Below, in pieces: positions 7,856-16,706 of a stretch of 64,000 nt of DNA. This stretch comes from Streptomyces megasporus. Its GTDB lineage: Bacteria > Actinomycetota > Actinomycetes > Streptomycetales > Streptomycetaceae. The translations under genes and the position numbers were made by a program. The DNA is taken from positions 62,001 through 126,000 of the forward strand of contig NZ_JODL01000010.1 in assembly GCF_000718985.1 (NCBI RefSeq), in the 5' to 3' direction. Numbering within the stretch: position 1 is the first letter of the stretch; the number at the start of each line of letters is the position of its first letter. Under the pieces are notes generated by a model. That model was given only the letters and a program-made list of their open reading frames with translations, had not been told where the DNA came from and did no database searches.

Positions 7856-8842
7856 TCACTCGCCCTTGGCGCTCGTCAGGCCCTGGAGGCGGTACACCAC
7901 CCCGACGTGGGGTTCGGCGGCGTCGGCGGCGGGAACGGACGCGACCTGGAGGGCGACCCGGACGTACGTCACGGACTGCTTGGGCGTCCCCTCCAACAGC
8001 GCCTTGATGTAGGGGTCCTTGACCTCCGGCCGGTAGCCCTTGGCCACCGTCTGCTTCATCTGGTGGTGCGTGGTGAAGAAGACCAGCGCACCGCCGTCCT
8101 CGGTGCGCAGCCCCAGCGGACCGAACCGCGCGTCCTCGGCGGGCAGGTCGGCCCACTCGGTGCGAGCGCCGGGACTGGTCGCCGACTTCCTCCGCTCCTC
8201 GCGGACCCGGTTGGTCAGCGGCCCGTCGGCGAAGGTGCCGCCGCCCTCGCGCAGGTAGTCGGTGTAGGCGCGGCTCAGGTCCTTCGGGGCGACGGCCAGG
8301 CGGGCCGTCTCGTCGGTGGGAACGGCCTCGACGTGGCCCTCGCCGTCCTCGGCGAACTCCGGGACGGAGTCCTCGGGCAGCACCGCCAGGTACGACGCCT
8401 TCCACTTCTCCTCGATGCCGTTCCGCGTGAAGACCAGCAGCCAGCGCGCGCCCCGGCTGCGGTTGCTGGCGGTGTCGGCGACGAAGAACTTCGGCCAGCC
8501 CGCCTGCTTGGGGATCAGGAAGCGGGCGTCGGTCAGCTCCAGCGGCTTGTGGTCGGGGTTGCCGTCGGGGTGGACGGCCTGCTTGGCCCGCAGCCCCGCC
8601 TGGTCGATGGCGCCCAGCGCGCCCGTCTCGACGGTGGTGTTGAGCTTGGGGTCGTGGGTGCGGTTGGCCTTGTTGCCGGTCGTGACGAACTCCTTCAGGA
8701 CCTTGGCGGCCTCCGCCTCGGTCGTCGCCGGCACCACGGCCTTCTCGCCGTGCACCGTGAGGCAGCCCGACACCCCCGTCAGCCCCGTCAGCACCGCCAC
8801 CAGCACCGCCACGGCCCTCAACCCACGTGCCTTGGTCCGCAC
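7856..8842 (-). CDS. secreted lipoprotein of unknown function
   Basis: 328 residues from GTG 8842. A hydrophobic signal segment ends in the lipobox LTGVSGC (C27 would be lipidated), so the protein is expected on the outer face of the membrane. The mature part contains repeated charged helices and no domain I recognise; similar lipoproteins are annotated as hypothetical in many Streptomyces. GAGGAGA lies directly upstream of the chosen start. Monocistronic; the mannanase gene lies behind it on the same strand with about 290 bases between their coding ends. Confidence 0.75.
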   Translation of the reverse strand: MRTKARGLRAVAVLVAVLTGLTGVSGCLTVHGEKAVVPATTEAEAAKVLKEFVTTGNKANRTHDPKLNTTVETGALGAIDQAGLRAKQAVHPDGNPDHKPLELTDARFLIPKQAGWPKFFVADTASNRSRGARWLLVFTRNGIEEKWKASYLAVLPEDSVPEFAEDGEGHVEAVPTDETARLAVAPKDLSRAYTDYLREGGGTFADGPLTNRVREERRKSATSPGARTEWADLPAEDARFGPLGLRTEDGGALVFFTTHHQMKQTVAKGYRPEVKDPYIKALLEGTPKQSVTYVRVALQVASVPAADAAEPHVGVVYRLQGLTSAKGE

Positions 8843-9134
8843 TCTCCTCGACCCCTCCCGGACAGGCTTTTCCGGGCCGAACCCTACCGGTGTCCGACCC
8901 GGCCCGGACGCGGGGCCGGCGCTGCCTGCCACGGCGGCGCGGGGGAGAGGGGGAGGGGAGGGCCGTCCGTCGTCGAAGCCCGCCGTCGAGACGCGGAGAG
9001 CCGGTGGCCCGTGCCCATGTCGAGCCCCGCGCCGAACCGTGTCCGCCGGTGGCGTCCCACCGGCGGACACGGGGTCGTACCCGGTCCCGCCCCGGGCCAG
9101 GTCAAGGGCGGGGCCGGGCGTCCGGGGCCGGCCG

Positions 9135-10796
9135 TCAGGAGACCGAGCAGGCACCGCCGTCGAGCGTGAAGGCGCTCGGGCTGGCGTTGCCGCCGTTCCA
9201 GGTGCCGGTGAAGCCGACGGTCACCGAGCCGCCCGCGGGGATGGTGGAGGTGTACGAGGCGGGCCGGACGGTGACGGTGGCGCCGCTCTGGCTCGGGGTG
9301 CCGCCCCACATGTTGGTGATCGTCTGCCCGTCGGCGAACCGCCAGCCGAGCGTCCAGTCGCGGATCGCGGAGGTGCCGGTGTTGCGGACGGTGACCTCGC
9401 CCTGGAAGCCGCCCTGCCACTGGCCGACGATCTTGTAGGCGACCGAGCAGGCAGCGGTGGGCTCGCCGCCCCCGCTCGTGGTGACGGTGACCGTGGCCGA
9501 GCGCTGGGAGCGGTTGCCGGCGGCGTCCCGCGCGTACACGGCGAAGGTGTAGGAGGTGCCCGGCGTCAGGCCGGTGACGGTGGCCGAGGTGCCCGTGGTG
9601 GTCCGGACGGTGGTCTCGGAGGCGCCGTTCACCCGGACCACGTCGTACCCGGTGACCCCGACGTCGTCGGAGGAGGCCGCCCAGGACAGGGTGACGCCGG
9701 TGGAGGTCACGCCGGAGGCGGTGGGGGCGCCGGGCCGGGTCGGCGCGGTGGTGTCGCCGCCCGAGCCGCCGCCGTAGACGGTGGCCTCCTTGGAGGTCGA
9801 GGCGATGCCGTTGGGGCCGTTGAAGATCCGCTCGCCCCAGCTCGTCAGGGAGTCGGGGTCGAAGCCGTCGACCATGTCCAGGTAGCCGACGTCGCTGCTG
9901 TTGCCGCTCCAGGACCAGCCCAGGTAGCCCAGGCCGAGCCGCTGGGCGGTGGCCAGGATCGCGTCCTCGTCGGGGTTGCCGTCGGAGTGGTCGTGCCCGA
10001 ACTCGCCCACCAGGATGGGCAGTCCGGCGTCGACGAAGTGGTTCAGGTAGTCCTGGACCTCGGCGGCGGTGTCGTAGACCCCGTACATGTGGATCGAGAA
10101 GAGCGTGTTGCGGTCGGGGTCGGCGGCGAAGACCGACGCGGCGTTGGCGCGCATGGTGCCCGACCAGTCCTGGCCCCAGTTGGGGGCGTCCACCATCAGC
10201 GCGTGGTCGAACCCGGCGTTCCGCAGTTTCTGGATGGCGCCCCGGGTGTCGGCGGTCCAGTTCTGGTAACCGCTGTTGCCGTGCGGCTCGTTGCCGATGT
10301 TGACGATGACGTGGTCCTCTTGGCCCTCCAGCGCGCTCTTGACACTGATCCAGTAGTCGGCCGCGCGGTCCAGGGACACCGCCCCGCTCTGCTCGCCGTA
10401 GCCGGTGGTGTCGTGCACCTCCAGGACGCAGATGAGGCGGTTGGCCTTGCACTCGGAGACGACCCTCGCCACGTCCGAGGCGTCGTTGCGGGTCCAGCGG
10501 TCGCCGCTGCTGAGGACGACCCGGACGGTGTTGGCGCCCTTGGCCTTGATGTGGGAGAAGGAGTCGAACTCGTGGGTGTACCAGGTGTGGGCGTGGTTGA
10601 CGCCCCGCATCACGAAGTCGTTTCCGTTCCCCTCCAGCAGCCGTCCGCCTCGGACGTGGAGGCCGGTGGCGGCCGTGTCCTCCTCGGCGGCGTGGCCGGC
10701 GGCATGACCGGGCTGGCCGAGGCCGAACAGCGATAACGCGAGGCCGAGGAGAACTCCTCCGGCCGCGGCCGTGGTGCGGGGGGTGCGTGGTCTCAT
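9135..10796 (-). CDS. manA: secreted endo-beta-1,4-mannanase, GH5 + FN3 + CBM2
   Basis: A 553-residue exported enzyme closely resembling the Streptomyces lividans mannanase ManA across the catalytic domain. The signal peptide (about residues 1-36) is followed by the GH5 domain beginning ATGLHVRGG; acid/base E170 lies in VNIGNEPHG and nucleophile E265 in ILVGEFGHD. A fibronectin type III module (about 350-437) and a C-terminal CBM2 carbohydrate-binding module (about 446-553, first and last cysteines present) follow. It should hydrolyse mannan or glucomannan. ATG 10796 has GGAG six bases upstream. Operator-like palindromes upstream indicate induction by plant-polysaccharide sugars. Confidence 0.92.
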   Translation of the reverse strand: MRPRTPRTTAAAGGVLLGLALSLFGLGQPGHAAGHAAEEDTAATGLHVRGGRLLEGNGNDFVMRGVNHAHTWYTHEFDSFSHIKAKGANTVRVVLSSGDRWTRNDASDVARVVSECKANRLICVLEVHDTTGYGEQSGAVSLDRAADYWISVKSALEGQEDHVIVNIGNEPHGNSGYQNWTADTRGAIQKLRNAGFDHALMVDAPNWGQDWSGTMRANAASVFAADPDRNTLFSIHMYGVYDTAAEVQDYLNHFVDAGLPILVGEFGHDHSDGNPDEDAILATAQRLGLGYLGWSWSGNSSDVGYLDMVDGFDPDSLTSWGERIFNGPNGIASTSKEATVYGGGSGGDTTAPTRPGAPTASGVTSTGVTLSWAASSDDVGVTGYDVVRVNGASETTVRTTTGTSATVTGLTPGTSYTFAVYARDAAGNRSQRSATVTVTTSGGGEPTAACSVAYKIVGQWQGGFQGEVTVRNTGTSAIRDWTLGWRFADGQTITNMWGGTPSQSGATVTVRPASYTSTIPAGGSVTVGFTGTWNGGNASPSAFTLDGGACSVS

Positions 10797-10819
10797 CCGT
10801 CACTCCAGACCGTGTGCTG

Positions 10820-10833
10820 TGACAACGATGTCG
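10820..10833. promoter_or_regulatory. operator-like palindrome upstream of mannanase
   Basis: TGACAACGATGTCG is an imperfect palindrome (GACA..CG..TGTC arms) 24 bp before the mannanase start, with the central CG typical of LacI-family operators. The regulator is not in this window. Confidence 0.5.
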
Positions 10834-10866
10834 AACCGTGCGGTGGTGGTGTTGCGGCAGTGACTC

Positions 10867-10880
10867 CGGGAGCGCTCCCA
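10867..10880. promoter_or_regulatory. CebR-box-like operator
   Basis: CGGGAGCGCTCCCA differs at one base from TGGGAGCGCTCCCA, the operator of the cellobiose-responsive LacI-type repressor CebR of Streptomyces. It lies about 70 bp upstream of the mannanase start, a plausible promoter position. Confidence 0.7.
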
Positions 10881-10970
10881 ATGAACATCCGCACCTGATG
10901 TCGCGTCAAGGGGTGCGACAATGATCGATTCCGGTTGCGGCCCGGCGCCGCGTCGCCGCCGGGCGAGCGC

Positions 10971-11012
10971 CGCGGGGACGTCCCCGTCGGGCACGCCGGG
11001 AACGTCCCCGCG
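10971..11012 (-). terminator. terminator hairpin after heme oxygenase
   Basis: An 11-bp perfect stem (CGCGGGGACGT / ACGTCCCCGCG) lies just downstream of the leftward heme oxygenase gene. Confidence 0.6.
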
Positions 11013-11040
11013 ATTCAGGGGCCGGGTTCAAGCGCCGGAT

Positions 11041-11691
11041 TCAGGCGCTGAGCGGGAACAGCTCGCCCAACTCGCGGAAGACGGCGGTGTTCAGGGCGAA
11101 GGCGCGCCGGCACTCCTCGACGACGCGCTGCCTCTCCAGGTCGTCGACCGGCAGCGCGTCCAGCGACTCGCGGTACTCCCGCTTGAACGCCGCCGGGTTG
11201 GGGATGCCGTCGAAGACGTAGAAGCGCACGCCGTCGCCCTTGCGCGCGAAGCCCCAGGTCCGCTCGGCCCGGTCCCGGATGATCTGTCCGCCGGAGAGGT
11301 CGCCGAGGTAGCGGGTGTAGTGGTGGGCGACGTAGCCGCCCGGCCAGTCCCGCGCCACGCGGGCGATCCGGTCGGCGTACGCGGCCGTGGCCGGCAGCGG
11401 GGCGAGCGTCCCGCGCCAACCGTCGCCGCCGTGCAGGTGCGTCAGGTCCCGCTCCAACGCGGCGGTGCGGGCCAGTTCGGGCCGGAGGAACGGTCCGGCG
11501 ACCGGATCGTTCGCGAGTCGGTCCGCCTCGCCCTCCAGGGCGCGGTAGACGAACCACAACTGTTCCGTGTAGCGGACGTACGCCTCCACCCCCAACCGCC
11601 CGCCCAGGAGGTCGCTCATGAAGGCGGAGGTCTCGGCCTCCGTGTGCTGCTGCTGCGAGGCGGTGCGGATGAGGGTGGAGAACGGAGTCAT
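11041..11691 (-). CDS. hmuO: heme oxygenase (biliverdin-producing)
   Basis: 216 residues of the canonical alpha-helical heme oxygenase family, similar to Corynebacterium HmuO. The proximal heme ligand is H16 in QQQHTEAE, the distal-helix glycines are in YLGDLSGGQIIRDRA, and FYVFDGIPNP is conserved. The enzyme opens heme to biliverdin, CO and free iron, giving access to heme iron. ATG 11691 is preceded by GGAGG. It is monocistronic and has an iron-box-like element about 80 bp upstream, consistent with expression under iron limitation. Electron donor genes are not nearby. Confidence 0.93.
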   Translation of the reverse strand: MTPFSTLIRTASQQQHTEAETSAFMSDLLGGRLGVEAYVRYTEQLWFVYRALEGEADRLANDPVAGPFLRPELARTAALERDLTHLHGGDGWRGTLAPLPATAAYADRIARVARDWPGGYVAHHYTRYLGDLSGGQIIRDRAERTWGFARKGDGVRFYVFDGIPNPAAFKREYRESLDALPVDDLERQRVVEECRRAFALNTAVFRELGELFPLSA

Positions 11692-11768
11692 GGCGGGCCT
11701 CCGGGGAAAGGCGACGGAAGGGGCGGAACGCCACCGTGGTGGCGCCGCCGCGCCATGATTCTCATTGG

Positions 11769-11782
11769 TTAGGTATGCCTAA
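11769..11782. promoter_or_regulatory. iron-box-like operator (DmdR/IdeR type)
   Basis: TTAGGTATGCCTAA is an AT-rich palindrome resembling half to three quarters of the TTAGGTTAGGCTAACCTAA iron box. It sits about 78 bp upstream of the heme oxygenase start, so iron-dependent repression by a DmdR1/IdeR homologue is likely. Confidence 0.65.
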
Positions 11783-11815
11783 GTCAATGTGTTGCCGACA
11801 CCTTGTCGGAAAAAC

Positions 11816-12673
11816 TCAGGGCAGTGTCAGGATCTCCGCCCCCGTCTCGGTGACCACCAGCGTGTGCTCGAACTGGGCCGTCCGCTTGCGGTCCTTGGTG
11901 ACGACCGTCCAGCCGTCCTGCCACATCTCCCACTCGTGGGTGCCCAGCGTCAGCATCGGCTCGATGGTGAACGTCATGCCCGGCTTCATCACGGTCGTCG
12001 CGCGCGGGTCGTCGTAGTGGGGGATGATCAGCCCCGAGTGGAACGAGGTGTTGATCCCGTGGCCGGTGAAGTCGCGCACCACCCCGTAACCGAAGCGCTT
12101 GGCGTACGACTCGATGACCCGGCCGATGACGTTGATCTGCCGGCCCGGCTTCACCGCCTTGATCGCGCGGTTCAGCGACTCGCGCGTCCGCTCCACCAGC
12201 AGCCGCGACTCCTCGTCCACGTCCCCGCACAGGTAGGTGGCGTTGGTGTCGCCGTGCACGCCGCCGATGTAGGCGGTCACGTCCAGGTTCACGATGTCGC
12301 CGTCGCGCAGCACGGTCGAGTCCGGGATGCCGTGGCAGATCACCTCGTTGATCGAGGAGCACAGCGACTTGGGGAAGTTCCGGTACCCCAGGGTGGAGGG
12401 GTACGCCCCGTGGTCGCACAGGTACTCGTGCGCCACCTCGTCCAGCTTGTCGGTGGTCACACCGGGCGCGATGTGCTTGGCGGCCTCCTCCATCGCGCGG
12501 GCCGCGATCCCGCCCGCGATCCGCATCCTCTCGACGGTCTCGGCGTCCTGCACCTCCGGCCCGGTGTACGGCGTCGGAGCGTCCTTCCCGACGTACTCCG
12601 GACGGGCGATCGAGGCGGGCACCGTGCGCCTCGGGGAGAGGGTGCCGGGAACAAGAAGCGACTGGCCAGACAT
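11816..12673 (-). CDS. map: methionine aminopeptidase, type I
   Basis: 285 residues. Removes the initiator methionine from nascent proteins. All metal ligands are visible: D131 (NLDVTAY), D142 (HGDTN), H205 (GHGIN), E238 (TIEPM) and E269 (QFEHT), with substrate-binding H114 (VICHGIPD). The N-terminal extension of about 40 residues before the catalytic fold is typical of the longer actinobacterial paralogue. ATG 12673 was chosen; a TAGACT element seven bases upstream and the lack of a Shine-Dalgarno suggest a leaderless mRNA. Divergent from a small conserved gene. Confidence 0.95.
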   Translation of the reverse strand: MSGQSLLVPGTLSPRRTVPASIARPEYVGKDAPTPYTGPEVQDAETVERMRIAGGIAARAMEEAAKHIAPGVTTDKLDEVAHEYLCDHGAYPSTLGYRNFPKSLCSSINEVICHGIPDSTVLRDGDIVNLDVTAYIGGVHGDTNATYLCGDVDEESRLLVERTRESLNRAIKAVKPGRQINVIGRVIESYAKRFGYGVVRDFTGHGINTSFHSGLIIPHYDDPRATTVMKPGMTFTIEPMLTLGTHEWEMWQDGWTVVTKDRKRTAQFEHTLVVTETGAEILTLP

Positions 12674-12680
12674 GTGCGCG

Positions 12681-12686
12681 AGTCTA
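12681..12686 (-). promoter_or_regulatory. -10 element of probable leaderless map promoter
   Basis: On the minus strand TAGACT lies seven bases before the map ATG, placing the transcription start at or next to the start codon. Confidence 0.45.
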
Positions 12687-12725
12687 GTCGCGATAGGTGA
12701 CGCCACCAGGGGGCAGCATGACCCC

Positions 12726-12968
12726 ATGGCACTCTTCAAACGCAGGAACACCGGCAGGCCCGGCGAGTGGTTCTACTGCCTCGAACACCGCACGGTCGAG
12801 GAGGGTCCACAGTGCCCGGCCAGGAACCGTCTGGGGCCCTACCCGACCCGCGCGGAGGCGGAACGCGCGATGGAGACCGCCCACGAACGGAACGCCCAGT
12901 GGGAGAACGACGCCCGCTGGAACGACGACGACGAAACCCCCGACTCCCCCCGGAAGCCCGCGGACTGA
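12726..12968 (+). CDS. conserved small hypothetical protein beside map
   Basis: 80 residues from ATG 12726. The sequence has an [18 protein letters not shown] start, a second cysteine in [20 protein letters not shown] and an acidic tail rich in Asp and Asn. The [16 protein letters not shown] part resembles a short SPOR-like fold fragment. Short proteins of this type occur next to map in other Streptomyces and are sometimes misnamed methionine aminopeptidase. Function unknown. No clear ribosome binding site at normal distance; AGGGGG lies 12 bases upstream. Confidence 0.75.
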   Translation: MALFKRRNTGRPGEWFYCLEHRTVEEGPQCPARNRLGPYPTRAEAERAMETAHERNAQWENDARWNDDDETPDSPRKPAD

Positions 12969-13021
12969 CGCGCGTCCCTCCGCGTCCGGGGCGTCCGACG
13001 CCGCCGGAATCGCCCCGCGCC

Positions 13022-13046
13022 GGACCGCCGCGGGGCGGGGCGGTCC
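13022..13046. terminator. bidirectional terminator hairpin
   Basis: GGACCGCC / GGCGGTCC, an 8-bp perfect stem with a G-rich loop, between convergent genes. Confidence 0.55.
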
Positions 13047-13100
13047 CGTGGCGGCGGACGGGGAGGGGCGGCCGGCCCGCCCCCGAGCCGCGAGCGGGGC

Positions 13101-14408
13101 TCAGAGCGTCGTCGGGGCGGGCCCGGAGTCGGCCTCGCCGTCCGGCGAGGCGGCCCTTCGCACCGCCGCCGCGTGCGGACTCGTGCGCACGTCGTACGCC
13201 ATCAGCCTCGGCAGGGTCAGTGCCAGCAGCCCCACCGCCACCACACACGCCAGCCCACCGCCCCAGACCGAGAAGCGCACCGAGGTGAGGGCGGCCATCC
13301 CGCCCGCGCGGATCTGCCCGAGCTGCGGACCCGCCGCGTACGACAGCATCTCGATCCCGGCCAGCCGCCCCCGCAGCTCGTCGGGGATCGTCTGGTTCCA
13401 GATCGTGCGGCGGAAGATCCCGCTCACCGCGTTGCACCCGCCGCCCACCGTGAGGAACAGCAGTACCGACCAGACGTTCCCGGCCAGCCCGGCCGCCACC
13501 ATCGACGCCCCCCAGCCGGCCGCCGCGAGGACCACCGCCCGGCCGTGCCGGTGGACGCGCCGGACCCAGCCGCTCGTCGCGCTGACGACCGCGGCCCCCA
13601 GCGGGAAGGCGGCGAACATCAGCCCCACCGACCACGGCGCGTCCAGGTCGTCCGCGAGGAAGGTGAAGAGCGCGATGGGGAAGGACAGGACCGTGGCCGC
13701 CAGGTCGACGGCGTAGGTGCCCAGCAGGTCCTTGCGGCTCCACGCGTAGCGCGCGCCCTCGGCGATGCCGCGCAGCGACGGCCGCGCGGCCCCGTGGGAG
13801 GGAGGGGAGGGGCGCAGACCGCGGGCCAGGGCGACGGAGATCGCGAAGGTCACGGTGTTGATCGCGTACGCCCACTCCAGTCCGGCGAAGGTGATCAGCA
13901 CACCGCTCAGGGACGGTGCGGCCACCCCGCCGATCTGCCAACGCACGGAGTTGAGCGCGACGGCCGCCGGGAGCTGCTCGTGCGGGACGACGCGCGGCAC
14001 GATCGCCTCCAACGCCGGACGCTGGAGGCCGCCGAGCGCGCTGTTCAGGGCAGCCGCCGCGTACAGCGGCCAGACCATCGGCTCGGGCAGCAGACTGTTG
14101 GCCAACAGCATCAGGGCCGTCGCCCCGAGGGCGCCCTCGGTCCACAGCAGCAGCCTGCGCCGGTCCACGGCGTCCGCGAGCGCCCCGCCGTACAGGCCGA
14201 AGACCACCAGCGGCACCAACTCCGCCACGCCGAGCGCGCCGACGGCGACCGTCGAGCCGGTCAGTTCCTTGAGTTGGAGGGGCAGGGCCACGAACGTGAG
14301 GAAGGTGCCGAAGACGGTGACCGCGCCCGAACACCACAGCAGTCGGAAATCCCGCGAGGAGCGCCAGGGGGAGAGGTCGGGCAGCAGGGCGCTCGGCTTG
14401 AAGGACAC
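13101..14408 (-). CDS. MFS transporter, enterobactin-exporter-like
   Basis: About 435 residues with 10-12 hydrophobic segments, of the MFS_3 / EntS-like family. The loop 2-3 motif GGALADAVDRRRLLL is present and the N-terminus LSPWRSSRDFRLLW is typical of these proteins. Substrate could be a siderophore, drug or other small molecule; nothing in the flanks decides this. The start is uncertain: GTG 14408 gives the usual N-terminus but has no clear ribosome binding site, and longer frames have no similarity. Divergent from the F420 reductase gene. Confidence 0.82.
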   Translation of the reverse strand: MSFKPSALLPDLSPWRSSRDFRLLWCSGAVTVFGTFLTFVALPLQLKELTGSTVAVGALGVAELVPLVVFGLYGGALADAVDRRRLLLWTEGALGATALMLLANSLLPEPMVWPLYAAAALNSALGGLQRPALEAIVPRVVPHEQLPAAVALNSVRWQIGGVAAPSLSGVLITFAGLEWAYAINTVTFAISVALARGLRPSPPSHGAARPSLRGIAEGARYAWSRKDLLGTYAVDLAATVLSFPIALFTFLADDLDAPWSVGLMFAAFPLGAAVVSATSGWVRRVHRHGRAVVLAAAGWGASMVAAGLAGNVWSVLLFLTVGGGCNAVSGIFRRTIWNQTIPDELRGRLAGIEMLSYAAGPQLGQIRAGGMAALTSVRFSVWGGGLACVVAVGLLALTLPRLMAYDVRTSPHAAAVRRAASPDGEADSGPAPTTL

Positions 14409-14638
14409 GAGGGCCCATCGTGGGCGGGCGCTCCCGCCGCCGCAACGGGTTTGCGCGCGGGCCGCCGCACCGGACGGTCGCGGAAGCGCCGGCGGGAGCA
14501 CCGGCGGCGTCCCGCCGCGTCCGGTCGCTGCCGCCCGCTCGGCCCGACCTGCCCTCGTACGGGTGGCCCGGCGCGGCACCCGGACGTTTGTTACCACCTG
14601 GTAGCGAGTGCGCGGCGGAGGGCCGGCAGGATGCGGGC

Positions 14639-15376
14639 ATGACTTCGAACGACGCATCCGCACAGACCGCAGGCGCCGCCCAGGAGGCGCCGAAGAAGGC
14701 CCCCGCGAAGGACCCCTGGGAGCTGCCGGACGTCTCCGGCCTGGTGGTCGGCGTCCTCGGCGGCACCGGCGACCAGGGACGCGGCCTGGCGTACCGGTTG
14801 GCCAAGGCCGGACAGAAGGTGATCATCGGCTCACGGGCGGCGGACCGGGCACGGGCCGCCGCCGAGGAACTGGGCCACGGCGTGGAGGGCGCGGACAACG
14901 CCGAGTGCGCGCGCCGCAGCGACATCGTGATCGTCGCGGTGCCGTGGGAGGGCCACGCCGCGACGTTGGAGAGCCTGCGGGAGGAGCTGGCGGGCAAGCT
15001 GGTGGTGGACTGCGTCAACCCGCTCGGCTTTGACAAGAAGGGCGCCTACGCGCTGAAGCCCGAGGAGGGCAGCGCGGCCGAGCAGGCCGCCGCGCTGCTG
15101 CCCGACTCGCGGGTGACCGCGGCCTTCCACCACCTGTCGGCCGTCCTGCTCCAGAACCCGGAGATCGAGGAGATCGAGACCGACGTGATGGTGCTGGGGG
15201 AGGTGCGGGCCGACTGCGAGATCGTGCAGGCGCTCGCGAGCCGCATCCCGGGCATGCGCGGCGTCTTCGCGGGCCGGCTGCGCAACGCCCACCAGGTGGA
15301 GTCGCTGGTCGCCAACCTGATCTCGGTCAACCGCCGGTACAAGGCGCACGCGGGCATCCGGCTCACGGACATCTGA
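14639..15376 (+). CDS. npdG: NADPH-dependent F420 reductase
   Basis: 245 residues of the F420H2:NADP+ oxidoreductase family. The dinucleotide motif VGVLGGTGDQGRGLAYRLA (GGTGDQG at 41-47) and the GSRAADRARAAA segment that reads the NADP phosphate are clear; VAVPWEGH and NPLGFD are also family features. It transfers hydride between F420H2 and NADP, supplying F420H2 for deazaflavin-dependent enzymes. An N-terminal Ala/Lys/Pro-rich extension of about 30 residues precedes the domain. ATG 14639 chosen by family length. Monocistronic with a terminator directly behind. Confidence 0.93.
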   Translation: MTSNDASAQTAGAAQEAPKKAPAKDPWELPDVSGLVVGVLGGTGDQGRGLAYRLAKAGQKVIIGSRAADRARAAAEELGHGVEGADNAECARRSDIVIVAVPWEGHAATLESLREELAGKLVVDCVNPLGFDKKGAYALKPEEGSAAEQAAALLPDSRVTAAFHHLSAVLLQNPEIEEIETDVMVLGEVRADCEIVQALASRIPGMRGVFAGRLRNAHQVESLVANLISVNRRYKAHAGIRLTDI

Positions 15377-15388
15377 GCCGTTCCGGAC

Positions 15389-15411
15389 GGGCGGCGAGGG
15401 GTTCGCCGCCC
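15389..15411 (+). terminator. terminator after npdG
   Basis: GGGCGGCGA / TCGCCGCCC, a perfect 9-bp stem with a 5-base loop, 12 bases after the stop codon. Confidence 0.75.
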
Positions 15412-15561
15412 GGACCGGGGCCGTGCCGGACGGGCGGCGCCGGACGCGCGGGACGCTCCGGGGGCGCGCCCAGGACACGGCCTCCCCGGAGCGGGACGGC
15501 ACCGGGGATGGGGGACAATGGGCGTGTCGTACCACCGTCCGCACGTATGGAGCCCGCCCCC

Positions 15562-15798
15562 ATGGCCCCCTCGTCCCCGTCCGGCCCGTCCCGGCGACTG
15601 TCCGTCTTCGCCCTGGTCGTCTGCGGCCTCGCCGTCGTCGCGGCGGTGGTGTCCTTCGTGAAGGGTGCCTGGCTGGTGGGGGTCGTCTGGGTCCTCATGG
15701 CCGGGCTGTCGTCCAACATGGCCTGGTACTACGTCCGCCGCGACCGGCTGGCGCGGGCCACGGCGGAGGCGAACGGCGCCGGGGTCAACGGGGAATGA
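15562..15798 (+). CDS. small two-helix membrane protein
   Basis: 78 residues if started at ATG 15562 (GGAG nine bases upstream); in-frame ATGs at 15547 and 15508 would add 5 or 18 residues. Two hydrophobic segments (SVFALVVCGLAVVAAVVSF and LVGVVWVLMAGLSSNMAWYY) are followed by a basic tail. Similar small membrane proteins are conserved in Streptomyces without known function. The 3' end overlaps the convergent protease-like gene by 14 bases. Confidence 0.7.
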   Translation: MAPSSPSGPSRRLSVFALVVCGLAVVAAVVSFVKGAWLVGVVWVLMAGLSSNMAWYYVRRDRLARATAEANGAGVNGE

Positions 15799-16582
15799 CG
15801 ACGTTCTGGGGCTCGCCCTCCCAGAACCGGAAGTACTGCAATCCGTAGGCGGTCTCCTGCCAGGAGATGCCCAGGGCCGTCATGAGGGAGTCGACGCCCT
15901 CCCAGAAGACGGCGTTGACCTCCGGAATCCACAGGCAGGCGAAGACCGCGATCAGGCCGAAGGGCGCGAAGGGCTCCACCTGGCGGCGGATCGCGGGGGA
16001 GAGCCACGGCTCCAGGACGCCGTATCCGTCCAGGCCGGGCACGGGCAGGAAGTTCAGGATCGCGGCCGTCACCTGGAGCATCGCCAGGAAGGCCAGCGCG
16101 CAGCGGAACGCGACCGGCACGTCGTCCACCAGACCCAGCCAGAACGGCGCGGTCAGGGCCACGGCCAGGGCCGCGTTGACCAGCGGGCCGGCGGCCGAGA
16201 TCAGGCTGTGCCGCAGCCGGCCCCGGATGCGGTGGCGCTCGATGAACACCGCGCCGCCGGGCAGTCCGATCCCGCCCATCACGACGAAGAGCACGGGCAG
16301 GACGACGCTCAGCAGCGCATGGGTGTACTTGAAGGGGTTGAGGGTGAGATAGCCCTTGGCGCCGATGGATATGTCGCCCCCGTGCAGCGCGGTGCGCGCG
16401 TGCGCGTACTCGTGGAGGCAGAGCGAGACGATCCACGCCGAGACGACGAAGAGGAACACCGCGAAGCCGGCGTTCGACGCGAAGTCCGTCCACACCCCCC
16501 AGGCCGACACGCCCATCACGGCGAGGAGACCCAGGAACACGGGGCTGATCCGTCTGTCGCTGCGGGTGCCGGACACGCTCAT
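15785..16582 (-). CDS. site-2 protease family (M50) membrane protein
   Basis: 265 residues with five to six membrane segments. The zinc-site motif HEYAHA (H57, E58, H61) lies in a transmembrane helix and the distal NFLPVPGLDG (D185) supplies the third ligand, as in S2P/SpoIVFB-type proteases that cut substrates within the membrane. Family members of this short type are often monocistronic and their substrates are unknown. ATG 16582 chosen. Convergent overlap with the small membrane protein gene at the 3' end. Confidence 0.9.
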   Translation of the reverse strand: MSVSGTRSDRRISPVFLGLLAVMGVSAWGVWTDFASNAGFAVFLFVVSAWIVSLCLHEYAHARTALHGGDISIGAKGYLTLNPFKYTHALLSVVLPVLFVVMGGIGLPGGAVFIERHRIRGRLRHSLISAAGPLVNAALAVALTAPFWLGLVDDVPVAFRCALAFLAMLQVTAAILNFLPVPGLDGYGVLEPWLSPAIRRQVEPFAPFGLIAVFACLWIPEVNAVFWEGVDSLMTALGISWQETAYGLQYFRFWEGEPQNVVIPR

Positions 16583-16654
16583 GGGCCCCGACCGTACCCG
16601 GCGCGCGGTTCGGGGCGCGAACCCGGTCGCCGCCGGTGCCCGCGCCCCGGGAGA

Positions 16655-16700
16655 CCGCCTCCGCGGGGCCGCTCCCGAGGGGGCCGCCCCGCGGAGGCGG
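16655..16700 (-). terminator. terminator after hsp20
   Basis: A perfect 14-bp stem (CCGCCTCCGCGGGG and complement) directly downstream of the leftward hsp20 gene. Confidence 0.75.
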
Positions 16701-16706
16701 GAGGGG

